Below the pieces are notes generated by a model, which worked only from the letters and a program-made list of their open reading frames with translations, did no database searches and had not been told where the DNA came from. This document shows, one piece after another, positions 25,065 to 35,635 of a stretch of 64,000 nt of DNA. The number at the start of each line of letters is the position of its first letter. Position 1 is the stretch's first letter. The DNA is from Panagrolaimus kolymaensis (Eukaryota; Nematoda; Chromadorea; Rhabditida; Panagrolaimidae). The position numbers and the translations under genes were made by a program. The DNA lies in contig JAJQJQ010000048.1 of NCBI GenBank assembly GCA_028622995.1, positions 1,488,001 to 1,552,000 on the forward strand, written 5' to 3'.

Positions 25065-27147
25065 ATGTCTCGTTTCATCCTTGTCGTCGCAATTGTGGTT
25101 GCCTTCATTGCTATCTATGCTCAAGCATGGATTGGTGAAGAACCCTTCAGTGTAAGTGATATTTATAAATATGTTATTTAAAAAATTATATAATTCTTCT
25201 ATTTTCGATGCAAAAAAAGCTTCCAAAAAAAAAGGTTTTTTCCAGAAAAAAATATAATCGACAAAAAATTATGGCTTCCATAAAAAAGACTAAAGAAAAA
25301 AGATAAAAATTGTTTATTAAAAGCCATTTTTTCTAAATATCGCACTTGGTTTAGGTTTTCAAAAAAAAATAAATTTCGTAAATTGACTTTTGTTCATTCC
25401 ACCTTAGGTTTTCGGGGTCGCTGATCACGAATCTGACCTTAGTTTAATTGGTCTCATAGCGAAAAACACTAGATCCAGAGGTCTCCAAACGAAAAGTCAA
25501 CTTTTTTTTAAGATGCTTTTTTAAAAAAGTGTTTACATGGAAAAATAGTAAAAAATACGCTGATTATTTTTGTAATTGATGCTGATAATAGAAGTATAGG
25601 CACAAATGGGTCAAAAGTCCATTTTAATGTCTTTTTCATCCGTTTCTTGACTAAAGCTCGAAGCGGTTGACATTTGTCCGACCTTTTGATTACAGATTCG
25701 AATTCCCCATAAAATTCTGCCCTAGAAAAAGCTTATCTTTAAAATATTCAAGGTGGCCCCCTGGGAATATTGACTGGCAGATTGAATTACATCAATATGA
25801 GGTATATGAACAAGTAATTAATAAATACATGTGAAAAATACAAACTCTTAGCTAAAAACGTAGAAAAAATTATTTAATGATTTTACAAATCGATAAAACT
25901 TCAAGTTGTTATACTTTTCGATTTTTCCCACATTTTTAAAGGTTAATAGCAACTAATGATGGTCAAAAAAATAAAAATTCTCAAAATTAGGTATTTAATT
26001 TTAAAACTAGTCATTTCTAGACCTAATTTGGGTCGTAGAAACCGAATTTAATAACAGTTTCTAAGGTCGACAATCTCAAAATTGAGTTATAGCATAGTAA
26101 AAAATTTGCATATTTTAATAATTCATAACTCAAAAACCTGCTTATGATTTATTTTTTTAATTGTCAAATTCGGTTTCTACGACCCAAATTAGGTCTAGAA
26201 ATGACTAGTTTTAAAATTAAATACCTAATTTTGAGAATTTTTATTTTTTTGACCATCATTAGTTGCTATTAACCTTTAAAAATGTGGGAAAAATCGAAAA
26301 GTATAACAACTTGAAGTTTTATCGATTTGTAAAATCATTAAATAATTTTTTCTACGTTTTTAGCTAAGAGTTTGTATTTTTCACATGTATTTATTAATTA
26401 CTTGTTCATATACCTCATATTGATGTAATTCAATCTGCCAGTCAATATTCCCAGGGGGCCACCTTGAATATTTTAAAGATAAGCTTTTTCTAGGGCAGAA
26501 TTTTATGGGGAATTCGAATCTGTAATCAAAAGGTCGGACAAATGTCAACCGCTTCGAGCTTTAGTCAAGAAACGGATGAAAAAGACATTAAAATGGACTT
26601 TTGACCCATTTGTGCCTATACTTCTATTATCAGCATCAATTACAAAAATAATCAGCGTATTTTTTACTATTTTTTGATGTAAACACTTTTTAAAAAAAGC
26701 GTCTTAAAAAAAAGTTGAATTTTTTGATCAAGGCAGCTGTATCTCGAGATATAGCTATGAAACCAATGAAACTGAGGTCAGATTCGTGATCAGCGACCTC
26801 GAAAACCTAAGGGTAGTCAAAGAAAAGTCAATTTGCGAAATTTATTTTTTTTTGAAATCCCAAAATCCATCGAAAAAGCTCGATTCTTACAAAAAATGGC
26901 TTTTAACATCTAATTTACTATTTTTAGCCCCGCGACCGAATATGTGCTAGTAAACTTGCTCCATTTATCGTAGAATGTTGCAAAGGTCATACAATGGGAG
27001 GTGGACCTGATGGTTGCGAAAGTTGGTTTTTAAAATTGTTTTTTTTATTATTATAAATATATTCAAATTTTAGAGGGTATGGCTACCAAATGTTGCAGTG
27101 ATGATTGTGATCCAGCAGACGTTGTTTCATGCATGTGTCCTAATTAA
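25065..27147 (+). CDS. Secreted cysteine-rich peptide, insulin-like candidate
   Basis: Three exons (25065-25151, 26928-27021, 27074-27147) give 84 aa. Residues 1-21 are a clear signal peptide (MSRFILVVAIVVAFIAIYAQA). The mature part has nine Cys. ICASKLAPFIVECC follows the insulin B-chain pattern (Cys, x3, Leu, x7, Cys), and KCCSDDCDPADVVSCMC resembles an A-chain (CC-x3-C, then a further Cys), with the two joined by a short Gly-rich linker and no dibasic C-peptide. Nematodes have many such single-chain, extra-cysteine insulin-like peptides acting on growth and dauer-type decisions, so this is my first choice. The A-chain spacing (7 or 9 residues to the final Cys instead of 8) is off, so another secreted cysteine-rich peptide family is possible. 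The first intron holds a 1.6-kb palindromic element. Confidence 0.6.
25321..26902. mobile_element. 1.58-kb palindromic (foldback) element in an intron
   Basis: The left arm (from AAGCCATTTTTT) is repeated as reverse complement in the right arm up to 26902, with the centre near 26112 and almost no spacer. The inner ~550 bp of each arm looks near-identical; the outer 100-150 bp are more diverged. TTAA lies on both sides (25317-25320 and 26903-26906), compatible with a TTAA target duplication, but TTAA could also belong to the palindrome. No coding capacity. The motif GTCGCTGATCACGAATCTGA lies near each end (about 25429 and, inverted, about 26788). Transcribed as intron, it could fold into a very long hairpin. 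Confidence 0.85.
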
Positions 27148-28304
27148 TATTCTTGATACTTGCTTACATTGCATTAATTTTCTCAAACGAGAAAATAAAT
27201 TCCGGGGAAAATAAAAAAGGGATAAAATTTGTATTGTAAACTAATTTAAATCGATTGATCGTAAATAAACTTTAAAGCAAGCATAAATAATATTTTTTAA
27301 CATAAAAATTTAAAATATGATTTGTAATCAATAATTTTGTCCATTTAGTAAAAGGAAAGTAAAGATGCGTGTTTCTTTATTTTTTCTATTTTTTTCTCCG
27401 TAAAAAAATTCTTGATGGCGGAAAAAAGATTAAATTTTTTCCTTTACCCAAGAAGCTCCTTTTTTTCTTTAGAAAATTGATATTTAAAAAGATAATGACT
27501 CAAAGCAGCAAAATTAATTCTAAATAACCTTGTCTTTTTATTTTTATTTTTTTTTTATTTCTTTAAATCAATCAAAAATAAAATTGGTTACATTTTTCAT
27601 TCATATTTTTATTTTTTTTCTTTTGAATATTTTGTTAATATTATTTTTTTGTTTGTCAAAGCTCTTTATTGGTTGGAACCTAATATTTTTTAAATAAGTA
27701 AAAATAAATATTTTCGGTATCACCATAATTGGAGGAAGGTGTTGATGATGATGAAATTTATCAACAGCAATTTTATACTGATTATTCCTCCTTCGGTAAT
27801 ATAAATTACATGGGCTCAACTCACATTGCTGCTTTAGGATTAATTAAAATAATGTTTGATATAGTTTTCAATCTCACTAAAGTGGATCAAAATCCATGAG
27901 AAACATTCATCAAAAAAAAAATCAAAGCTGCTTTAGTTGTAAACAAAACAAAACTCATGCACCCAATGCTACACGAATCGGGTTAATATTAATTCCTGTT
28001 TCACAATAGTTGAAGCTTTCGAAAGATTTGCACATTAACGTTTTTAAAATAAGTAATGACGTTGTTCAAATACTATCCAATCGCCACGTTTATTTTGGAT
28101 TTTTGGGAGCCGTAAAATCGGCCGCTAAAGTCGCAGCCGCAAAGTGTCGCAGCAGCTAATCAACAAATTTCAGAGTAAATAATATATCTTTTTAAAATTT
28201 TTTATTTTTTATTTTTAAAACTCTATGCTTTAAAAAAAACATTCCTAGGGATAAACTTTGTATAAACAAACACATATAATATTTAAATAAAAAAGAAAGC
28301 AAAT
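27148..28304. other. Intergenic with an unexplained GC-richer patch
   Basis: Mostly AT-rich, between the peptide gene and the 3' end of the HAT/F-box-like gene. The patch at about 28060-28165 is much richer in GC and codon-like (a frame reading HVYFGFLGAVKSAAKVAAK) but has no start or clear partner exon. Too short to call a gene. Confidence 0.35.
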
Positions 28305-30205
28305 TTATAAAACATAAATATTTACTTCTGGCGTCATTTTCGAAGGTTTCCATTGGTCCAGCATGCTTTTAACTGCGTCTTTTAATATTGGATAAACTAA
28401 GGAACAATCGAAAGTTCTATGAAACCTTAAATTAAATTCTGCTCTTGGAGCTGCATTTTTCTAAAAACATTTTTTAAAAGTTATAAAGAATTAAGTTATT
28501 GACAAACCTTGACAAAATTACAATAATCCATAGGATCGATTAAGTTATTTACATGATGAATATTAAAACCAATCAATTTATTTTTAAGTTTGAGTTTAGA
28601 TAATTCATTATTGGTTGATAAAAAATTGGTTGCATTTGGACCAGGTTTTAAACTGTAAAAAATAAATTATTAAAGCACTTAAATTTCAGAACTAACTAAA
28701 AATCTCGAATTTTTGGAAGCAAATTTAGAACAGTTTCTAATTTGAGAAAATTTTCATCCGAATTATTGATAATGGAAGAATAAACAAAAGCAAAAGATTC
28801 AACATTTCCTCGACCACATAAAAATTTGAAATCATTTTCATTAATAATTTGATTGTATATATATATATACTTAGCATCACATTCATAAACATATTCGCTA
28901 AGGAGCTTGTTGAAATCGCTTGAGTTAGCGGATTTAAGCCAAATGAAAGATGTTGTGATAGAAATCTTTTTAGCTTTAAAATGCTTTAATAAAGCTAATG
29001 AATTAGAATTTTGTGTTAAAAGTAATGATTGTTCTTTGATTTTAGAAAACTTGTGTACCGCATGATAATAGAAAAATCGATAACAATAAATTTTGGACTT
29101 TTTCAAATAAAAATATTTGCATGTTTGTTGTAATTTTGACATAATTGATGACCTTGCGTTGTCTATCATACATCGAATTAATGGCAATGGTAAATCCCAT
29201 CGTTGACATGGAGTTTGAATATTCACTTTGGCGCATTCAAATAGTGGAATTTGCTTAGTTTCTTCTTTAACTTTTGACATTTTTTGTGAAAATTGTGTGT
29301 TTCTTGATAACATATTTTCAAAGGTGAAAGGATTTTTCCATGGAACAAAAATAGGTCCATATTTTTCCGTTGCATTTTTATATTCATTTTTCATTTCAAA
29401 ATCATCCAAAAAAAATCTACAATATTTTGAATAAACTTGAAGCATTTCTTTTGGATCATTTTCACGAAGGTAAGAAATATAAAGTTTCCATAATTTTTTG
29501 TTATTTAAATTTTGTCCAAGACGCTCTTGAACATTTTGTTTAACAAATTCTGGATCGTTTGCTTCTTTTATATATTCAAGCCATTTTTGGTCATTATTTT
29601 CAGATGCTTTAATTTTCCAATAAAGTTTTTCCATTTTATTAACATGCCCGAAAATTTCTTTAGGAAGTGGGCTAGCTACAAAGTTTTTTATATAAACTTT
29701 TTAAACTTTATTTATAAAGCACTCGCTTACATGAATATTCTTCATGCCACATTAAATGTTGTTGAATTTGGCGATGAGGATACAATAATTTTTGCCAGCT
29801 TTTAATTATAAATGGATCATTTTTTCTGTATAGAGTTTTATCGTGGCCAAATAGAAAGGGATGTAAACCATCTAACATTTTTGGATAAAAATTCTATAAA
29901 ATTAATATTAAAGATGTTATAACATTTAGAAGAAAAAAACATCCAACCTTTATATTATCATTATATATACTATAATAAAAATGATAGACAGCTTCTTTAT
30001 ATATTTCACTAACAGGTTGTAAACAAAACCTTTTATTCCATAATGGTTTAGACATTAAATAATTTTGGCTAAATTCAGAATAAATTTTAACTTTTTCTTT
30101 ATCATTTTTAGCTTTCTTTAATTTAATATGCAAATCATAAATAACCGTAGCATAATTATTATTATTTGATGTTGGAGATATTTTAGCCAATTTTTTCTTA
30201 TCCAT
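28305..30205 (-). CDS. HAT-repeat protein fused to an F-box-like domain
   Basis: Five exons (30205-29948, 29893-29731, 29675-28697, 28652-28508, 28460-28305) join in phase to 566 aa. The N-terminal half has half-a-TPR (HAT)-like units (LWNKRFCLQPVSEIYKEAV; KKLWKLYISYLRENDPKEMLQVYSKYCRFFLDD), the kind found in the splicing factors PRP39 and CLF1. From about residue 290 it changes to the F-box-like family also seen at 15306, 30997 and 33458 (LPLPLIRCMIDNARSSIMSKLQQTCKYFYL). The transition lies inside exon 3, so the fusion does not depend on a doubtful splice. An in-frame ATG further upstream (30301) exists, but the start at 30205 gives a charged, soluble N-terminus and is preferred. No enzyme motif. 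The function is not known; the combination suggests a HAT scaffold placed on a ubiquitin-adaptor-like domain. Confidence 0.7.
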
Positions 30206-30996
30206 TTTACTTTGCCACACAAATGAGCAAAAAATAAAATAACTATGAAGTTCAAAAATACAATTTTTTGAACTCCAAAAAGTGGGGAAAAATGCACACA
30301 AATGATTTTATTGTTTAATTATGGGATGAATAAATATGGATATGGACAGACAAACTATTACTCAAGGGAGAAAATGTAGCCACTTAACATCTTTTTTATT
30401 ATTTGGGTCAGATTAATGATTGTCAGGGTTATTTGTTATTTTGTTGTTTCACTACCAAAAAAGATAAAGCATAAACATCCAAAAATAATGGGGTCAAACA
30501 AAATTATTCCTAACCTTTCAGTTGGTAAATTGATAGCTTGAATGAAGGGAATCTCGTCCACTTTCACATCATTCTCATTACTTTCTTGCAAAAATCATCA
30601 AAAAATACATACATTTTTTAATTTCAATAATTTTTTTGGTAATCATTAAATCTCTAAGAGAGTCTCTAAGGGGCGGGCTTGCATTCAGCTAACATTTAGA
30701 TCACACAAATCTTTCTTCTTTTTCTAATAATTAAAAAAATATTTTTTTGTTTTTTTGAAAGATACAAAAAAAGAAAAATGTAGACTTGGTTTTGTTTTTC
30801 CTTTTTCTTATTTTCCATAAAAGACAAAATGAACAAATGTCATAAACAAATTATCGATTGACTTGGCTCTCTTTATTTTTTGTGGTGCATTCATCACTTT
30901 TGCTTTCGCTTTTTTAGTTAGGTATCAATTTTTTCCATATTCATTTTCTTCACAATTTTTCCTTTTTTTATTTATTTTTTATGATTAAACCAGAAA
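30206..30996. other. Divergent intergenic region
   Basis: Promoter region for the HAT/F-box-like gene (minus) and the F-box-like copy 2 (plus). No exon seen. An acceptor-like CCAG precedes the ATG at 30997 by three bases. Confidence 0.4.
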
Positions 30997-31818
30997 ATGG
31001 ATCCTTCTTCTGGGTTTACTCCTTTAAATCCGAATATTTTTAATACTCTACGCCAACAACATTTTTCCATTCCATTTGTTTTGATTCATTATATTTCGAA
31101 GCATCCATTTTCTACCAAAGAAGGATTATTAAAGCTTCACCAAACTTGTAAATATTTTTTCTCAACAAACCCAATTGTTATTATTGATAAACATGTTCGA
31201 CAAAAAGAAAAGAAATTATTTTGCTATTTTCAACAAAATTTTGTGCAACTCAATATTAAAAAATATCATTTTTGGATCACTGAAGGCTTATCAATTGAAA
31301 ATCCTTTACCAAAAAGAATTTTCAAAATGTTTTATCGATGCAATTTAAAATCATTGTTACTAAGAAATCTCAATATTAGTTTTAAGGAATTTAACTTTCT
31401 TCTAAATGGCAATCAAATGAATGAAGCTACTCTATTGGATGTTAACATTCTGGATGAAACTAATGCTTTCTTGATTTCGTGTGATCAAATTCTTAAAGCT
31501 GTTCCAAAAATAAGATATTTTAATTATTCTTCTAAAAATGAAAGATTTAGCACAAAGAATTTTGAAAAATTTTATTCTTTGGTATTTGAAAATAAATTCA
31601 ATGATTTTAAAATAGCTTTTCAAAAATTGTCAAAAGATATTGATATTATGACTTTATTCAAATTTATCGAAAAAAATTCTACAAAAATTTCTTGCTTTAC
31701 TTTTGAATTTAAAATGGATAATGCTCATTTTTATAAAACAATGTTTCGAACTGCGTTGAATGAAAGTTTTCAAGATGATAGTGTTTTTGCAAAACAGCCT
31801 TATATATTTATTTTATAA
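30997..31818 (+). CDS. F-box-like protein, nematode-expanded family, copy 2
   Basis: Single-exon frame, 273 aa. Begins with NIFNTLRQQHFSIPFVLIHYISKHPF, then the family's HQTCKYFF block at about residue 50-56. The remainder aligns along its length with copy 3 (33458-34318), including IIDKHV, FLLNGNQMNEATLLDVNI and KFIEKNSTK. The DNA identity between copies 2 and 3 is especially high over the first 200 bp, indicating a recent local duplication. The C-terminus ends QPYIFIL. Ubiquitin-ligase adaptor function is only inferred from the F-box resemblance. Confidence 0.78.
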   Translation: MDPSSGFTPLNPNIFNTLRQQHFSIPFVLIHYISKHPFSTKEGLLKLHQTCKYFFSTNPIVIIDKHVRQKEKKLFCYFQQNFVQLNIKKYHFWITEGLSIENPLPKRIFKMFYRCNLKSLLLRNLNISFKEFNFLLNGNQMNEATLLDVNILDETNAFLISCDQILKAVPKIRYFNYSSKNERFSTKNFEKFYSLVFENKFNDFKIAFQKLSKDIDIMTLFKFIEKNSTKISCFTFEFKMDNAHFYKTMFRTALNESFQDDSVFAKQPYIFIL

Positions 31819-33457
31819 ACCCTTCTTGAAAATTTGTATCTTATTTGTGATTTTTTCTTGTATTCTACATTTGATTATAAAGTTTCAATAAAAAATTCCT
31901 TTTTTTTGCAATATAATTCTTCTTTCACTTCTCTACTTGTCGCTGTGCGGTCAAAATGAAAAAACCCTTTTACGCATTTCTTTCCGAGAAAAATGAATAT
32001 TTTTAATGTTCATTTTTTAAAATAATGAAACGAATTAAAAAAATGTTTTGGAAATTTTTTCGATTTGAAGTTTGAATTTTTCATTTTTATTTTTTTATTT
32101 TTAAATAATAATTTAAAAAAAGAGTTTTGTGAAGGTTTTTATGGAAGTTCCAAGTAAACCTTCACAAAACACGTAAAAAAATAAGCTCATTCAATTGCTT
32201 TGTTATTTTTCTTTTTTTGGCAAAAAGCCAAGATGATTCATATTTACCGCATTTATTACATAATATACAAATAAATGAATCCGGAGGATATTTTATCCAA
32301 CAATTTATTAAAAAAATTCTAGAAGTGATAAATAAAAAGAATCGCTGTTGAAGAAAAGAAAAAAATGAAATTATTTCTTTTAAAAAGAATTTTGTTTACA
32401 AAAAAAGATTGATTTTATCAATTCATCCTTTCTTCACAAATACATAAATTGATTTATTTTGGACGATTTTTACTTAAATATGCTTTTTTCCGAAATAACT
32501 GAATATTATGTTTCTCTTAATAAAATTGATTTTTCTGCATTTCAGAAATTATTGAAGTTATCGTCGCGGATAATTGTGTTCAACTTGATCAAACATGGAT
32601 TTCCCTGATTTCATCGCATTCAAAAGTACACCATGGGAAAAAATGACCATCAACTGTCACAAAAAAAGAAAAGAAGAAAAAATCAATTAAAAGTCATTTA
32701 GTTTCTGAAGTACTTGGAGCCCTTTCAAGTTTAAAAACATTTTAATGAAAATGTGTGATTTTTTTTTTCAAACCGAATGATTTATATTTTAAACAATAAA
32801 GATTTTTTTGCTAGTTTGTGTCTTTTTTGCTGCATGGAAAAAATCTTTTTTGATCCAAGCATAAACGTAAAAAAAAATTAAACGGTAACATTTATGATAA
32901 AAATGTAATCAAGCCTTTCACAAATCTGGGTGTCTTACAAGCCATTTTCTTAATTTCTTTTTAAGCTAAACATAGTGATACTGTATTTTTTTGTTGCGTA
33001 AACAAGAAGAAAAAAGAATAAAGGAAATTTTTTCAAATTTAAAAATCAATTCTTTAAAGTTTTGTCTTTCCATCATTCCAAATAAATTACTTATTTGTTT
33101 AAAAAATATTAGAAGCAGATTCGACGCGTCTTCCAAATAGTTCGTTTTATTTTATATGCTAAAAATAAGTTTCTTCAATTCACTAAATTTTCACTTACAG
33201 ATTTGATCGCGTGTTTTCTTTTAATATTTTTGATTGATTTTATTTTTGGGGAGTTGCCATGGCTAAAAACAAACCTGCGCGTATCTTGAGGACGCCTCGT
33301 TTTGACCTAGAAAGAGAAAGACAAAAACAAATTGAAATTATTGATTCCTTCCAAGAAACTTTTTTTCTTTTTTTTGTGAGCTTTGACATATTTTTCTAAT
33401 TATTCGAGACTTCCTTTTTGTTATTTTGATTCTTTTAATTTTAAATTTTTCCTAAAA
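31819..33457. other. Intergenic, one possible orphan exon
   Basis: AT-rich. At 33259-33355 a frame starting ATGGCTAAAAAC reads MAKNKPARILRTPRFDLERE and further charged residues with codon-like composition, then runs into poly-T. It may be an orphan first exon or a remnant; no partner exon was found before the next gene. Elsewhere nothing was recognised. Confidence 0.35.
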
Positions 33458-34318
33458 ATGAATTATTCTACATCTTTTATCTCAACTTTTCCGAATATTT
33501 TTGATACTCTGCGCCAACAAAATTTTTCAATTCCGTTTGTTTTGATTCATTATATTTCGAAGCATTCATTTTCTACCAAAGAAGGATTATTAAAGCTTCA
33601 CCAAACTTGTAAATATTTTTTCTCAAAAAATCGAATTGTTATTATTGATAAACACGTTTATTTAAAAGAAAAAGGCTTATTTTTTTATTTTCAAAATGAA
33701 TTTTTTCAAATCATAAATAATCAAATTAATTTTCATTTGGTTGATGGACTTACAATTGAAAGGAATGATTCCCTCAAATCTTTCTTCAAAAGCATTTATC
33801 GCTGCTGCTTAAAATCCCTATATATGAAAAATCTTAATTTTACCTTTAAAGAATTAAATTTCCTCTTGAAGGATGGTCAAATAAATGTAATTTCACTCTT
33901 GGACGTAAATATTTATGATGACTTTGGCGAATTAGTTTCATGTAATCAAATTCTGGAAAGAGTTCCAAAACTCTTATATTTTAATTATTATTGCAAAAAA
34001 GAAGTATTTGAAACCGAAAATTTTGTAAAATTTAATTATTTTTCACTTGAGAAAAAATTTATTGATTTCCGAATGGTTTTTTTTGGATTTTCTGATGATA
34101 TTGATTTCAAGCCTTTATGCAAATTTATTGAAAAAAATTCAACAAAAAATTCATTTTTTACTTTTAAAATAAACATGGTTGATGCTGATTTTTATAAAGC
34201 AATGTTCAAACTGCAATTAAGGAAACTTTTCAAGATGAAGATGTTTTTGCAAAAAAGCCATGTATTTCTATTTTATAAACTCTTTTTGAAATTTTTTGTT
34301 TGTTTCTTTTTTCTTTAG
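33458..34318 (+). CDS. F-box-like protein copy 3, frameshifted C-terminus
   Basis: Start ATG at 33458 (MNYSTSFISTFPNIFDTL); an in-frame upstream ATG exists but is not matched in copy 2. Aligns with copy 2 until about 34207, where the DNA lacks one base relative to it: copy 2 reads ATGTTTCGAACTGC, this copy ATGTTCAAACTGC. The frame therefore shifts, replacing the expected ending (stop would be 34276-34278) with a different Lys/Leu/Phe-rich tail that runs to 34318. The F-box-like block (IPFVLIHYISKH, HQTCKYFF) and the body are intact, so it may still work or be an early pseudogene. Confidence 0.7.
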   Translation: MNYSTSFISTFPNIFDTLRQQNFSIPFVLIHYISKHSFSTKEGLLKLHQTCKYFFSKNRIVIIDKHVYLKEKGLFFYFQNEFFQIINNQINFHLVDGLTIERNDSLKSFFKSIYRCCLKSLYMKNLNFTFKELNFLLKDGQINVISLLDVNIYDDFGELVSCNQILERVPKLLYFNYYCKKEVFETENFVKFNYFSLEKKFIDFRMVFFGFSDDIDFKPLCKFIEKNSTKNSFFTFKINMVDADFYKAMFKLQLRKLFKMKMFLQKSHVFLFYKLFLKFFVCFFFL

Positions 34319-34754
34319 GTTGTATTATACATTTTACATTTGTAATCAAATAAATATTTAATAATAATTTTTAAATTAAATTTTCTATGAAACCAATAAG
34401 TTTCTTGTTAATGGGCTTACAGTTAATATTTTCAATCCAAAAGGAAAATTTTTGAAAATTCAACTCACTGGTGGAGAGATAAACATTGCGATTAATTTTG
34501 GATCAATGAAAAAAACGCAAAATACTTATATAAAATATTTCTATTATTACTTATTGTTGGAACGTTTACAACAACAATATAATATTAACTTTAAAAGTAT
34601 TATGTTTTAAAAAAATAATAACAAAAATTTAACCTGAAACTTTAATTAAAATATTCAAAAAACGAAGAAGAAAAAAATGCAGCCAACAAAAAATCAAAGT
34701 TTTAATCAATGCTAAAACTGTGATACTTTTGTAGCAGCTTTTGGACTTTGTACT
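34319..34754. other. Intergenic
   Basis: Only short low-complexity frames; no gene seen. Confidence 0.35.
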
Positions 34755-34994
34755 ATGAACAGCGGAGGCGGCGGATATCAAAATTATCATCAAACTCCAA
34801 TATATGGAAGAAATGGATATACATATGGTCAAGTAAATCAAATGTATAATGTTAATACTGGAAGTAATAGTGGAGATTATAATGGTTATTCAAATAATTA
34901 TTGGATATGTGTAAATCAATATCGTGGACAATATTATTATAGTTATACTTATGGAAAATATATTTGTGATGCAAGAGCCAATCGATATGGTTGA
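34755..34994 (+). CDS. Small Gly/Tyr/Asn-rich protein, unknown
   Basis: 79 codons starting MNSGGGGYQNYHQTPIYG. Strongly enriched in Tyr, Asn and Gly, with two Cys near the end (WICVNQYRG, KYICDARA). There is no signal peptide in this frame. The composition is unlike random AT-rich DNA, which would favour Lys, Phe, Ile and Leu, so coding is plausible, perhaps as the end of a longer gene whose first exon I cannot see. No family recognised. Confidence 0.4.
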   Translation: MNSGGGGYQNYHQTPIYGRNGYTYGQVNQMYNVNTGSNSGDYNGYSNNYWICVNQYRGQYYYSYTYGKYICDARANRYG

Positions 34995-35635
34995 CATCAA
35001 AAAAAGGATAAACTTTCAAACACAATTAAGTCGTCAAAAATCAAAATATCCCAAGACTGTGATTCCCCATTATAAATACTTTTATCTCTCTTTCTTTTGT
35101 AATATAGCTAAATAAAAAGGCTGTTTTGTAATACAATATTGTATTTTGTTATGGAAGAAACATAAGTTATTTTTGTAGCAGCCGAAATAAAATATGTAAA
35201 AAATCAAGTAGAAAGTTTTTTTTGGAAATTACAAGAATATCTCTTTTTTTCCAAAAAGGAAACTATAAATTTTAAATTTTCCCCACACAATGCTTATTGC
35301 TAGTGTACATTTTTTGTTCGTCATTAAAGATACGATATCTAACGGCTATTTAAAACAAAGAACAAAATAATTTTTATTTTTTTATTCACTTTTTTTTTAA
35401 AAATGATGTTCCAAATAACATAAAAGTACTTTTAAACATTACGTTTTATTTGCAAAAAAAAAATTGCCATACTAAAGTTTTGGAGTTTTGTTTAAAATTT
35501 TTATTAATAAATAATGTTTTCTCCTTTTTCCTTTCATTTAACTGTCTTCAGATTCAACAAATAAAAAAAAGTTTTATCAAGAAAAACAACAACGAAAACG
35601 TTGAAAAATTTCTTATAAAATTGACAAAAGATCCT
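34995..35635. other. Intergenic
   Basis: AT-rich, no gene seen between the Gly/Tyr-rich frame and the serpin stop codon. Confidence 0.35.
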
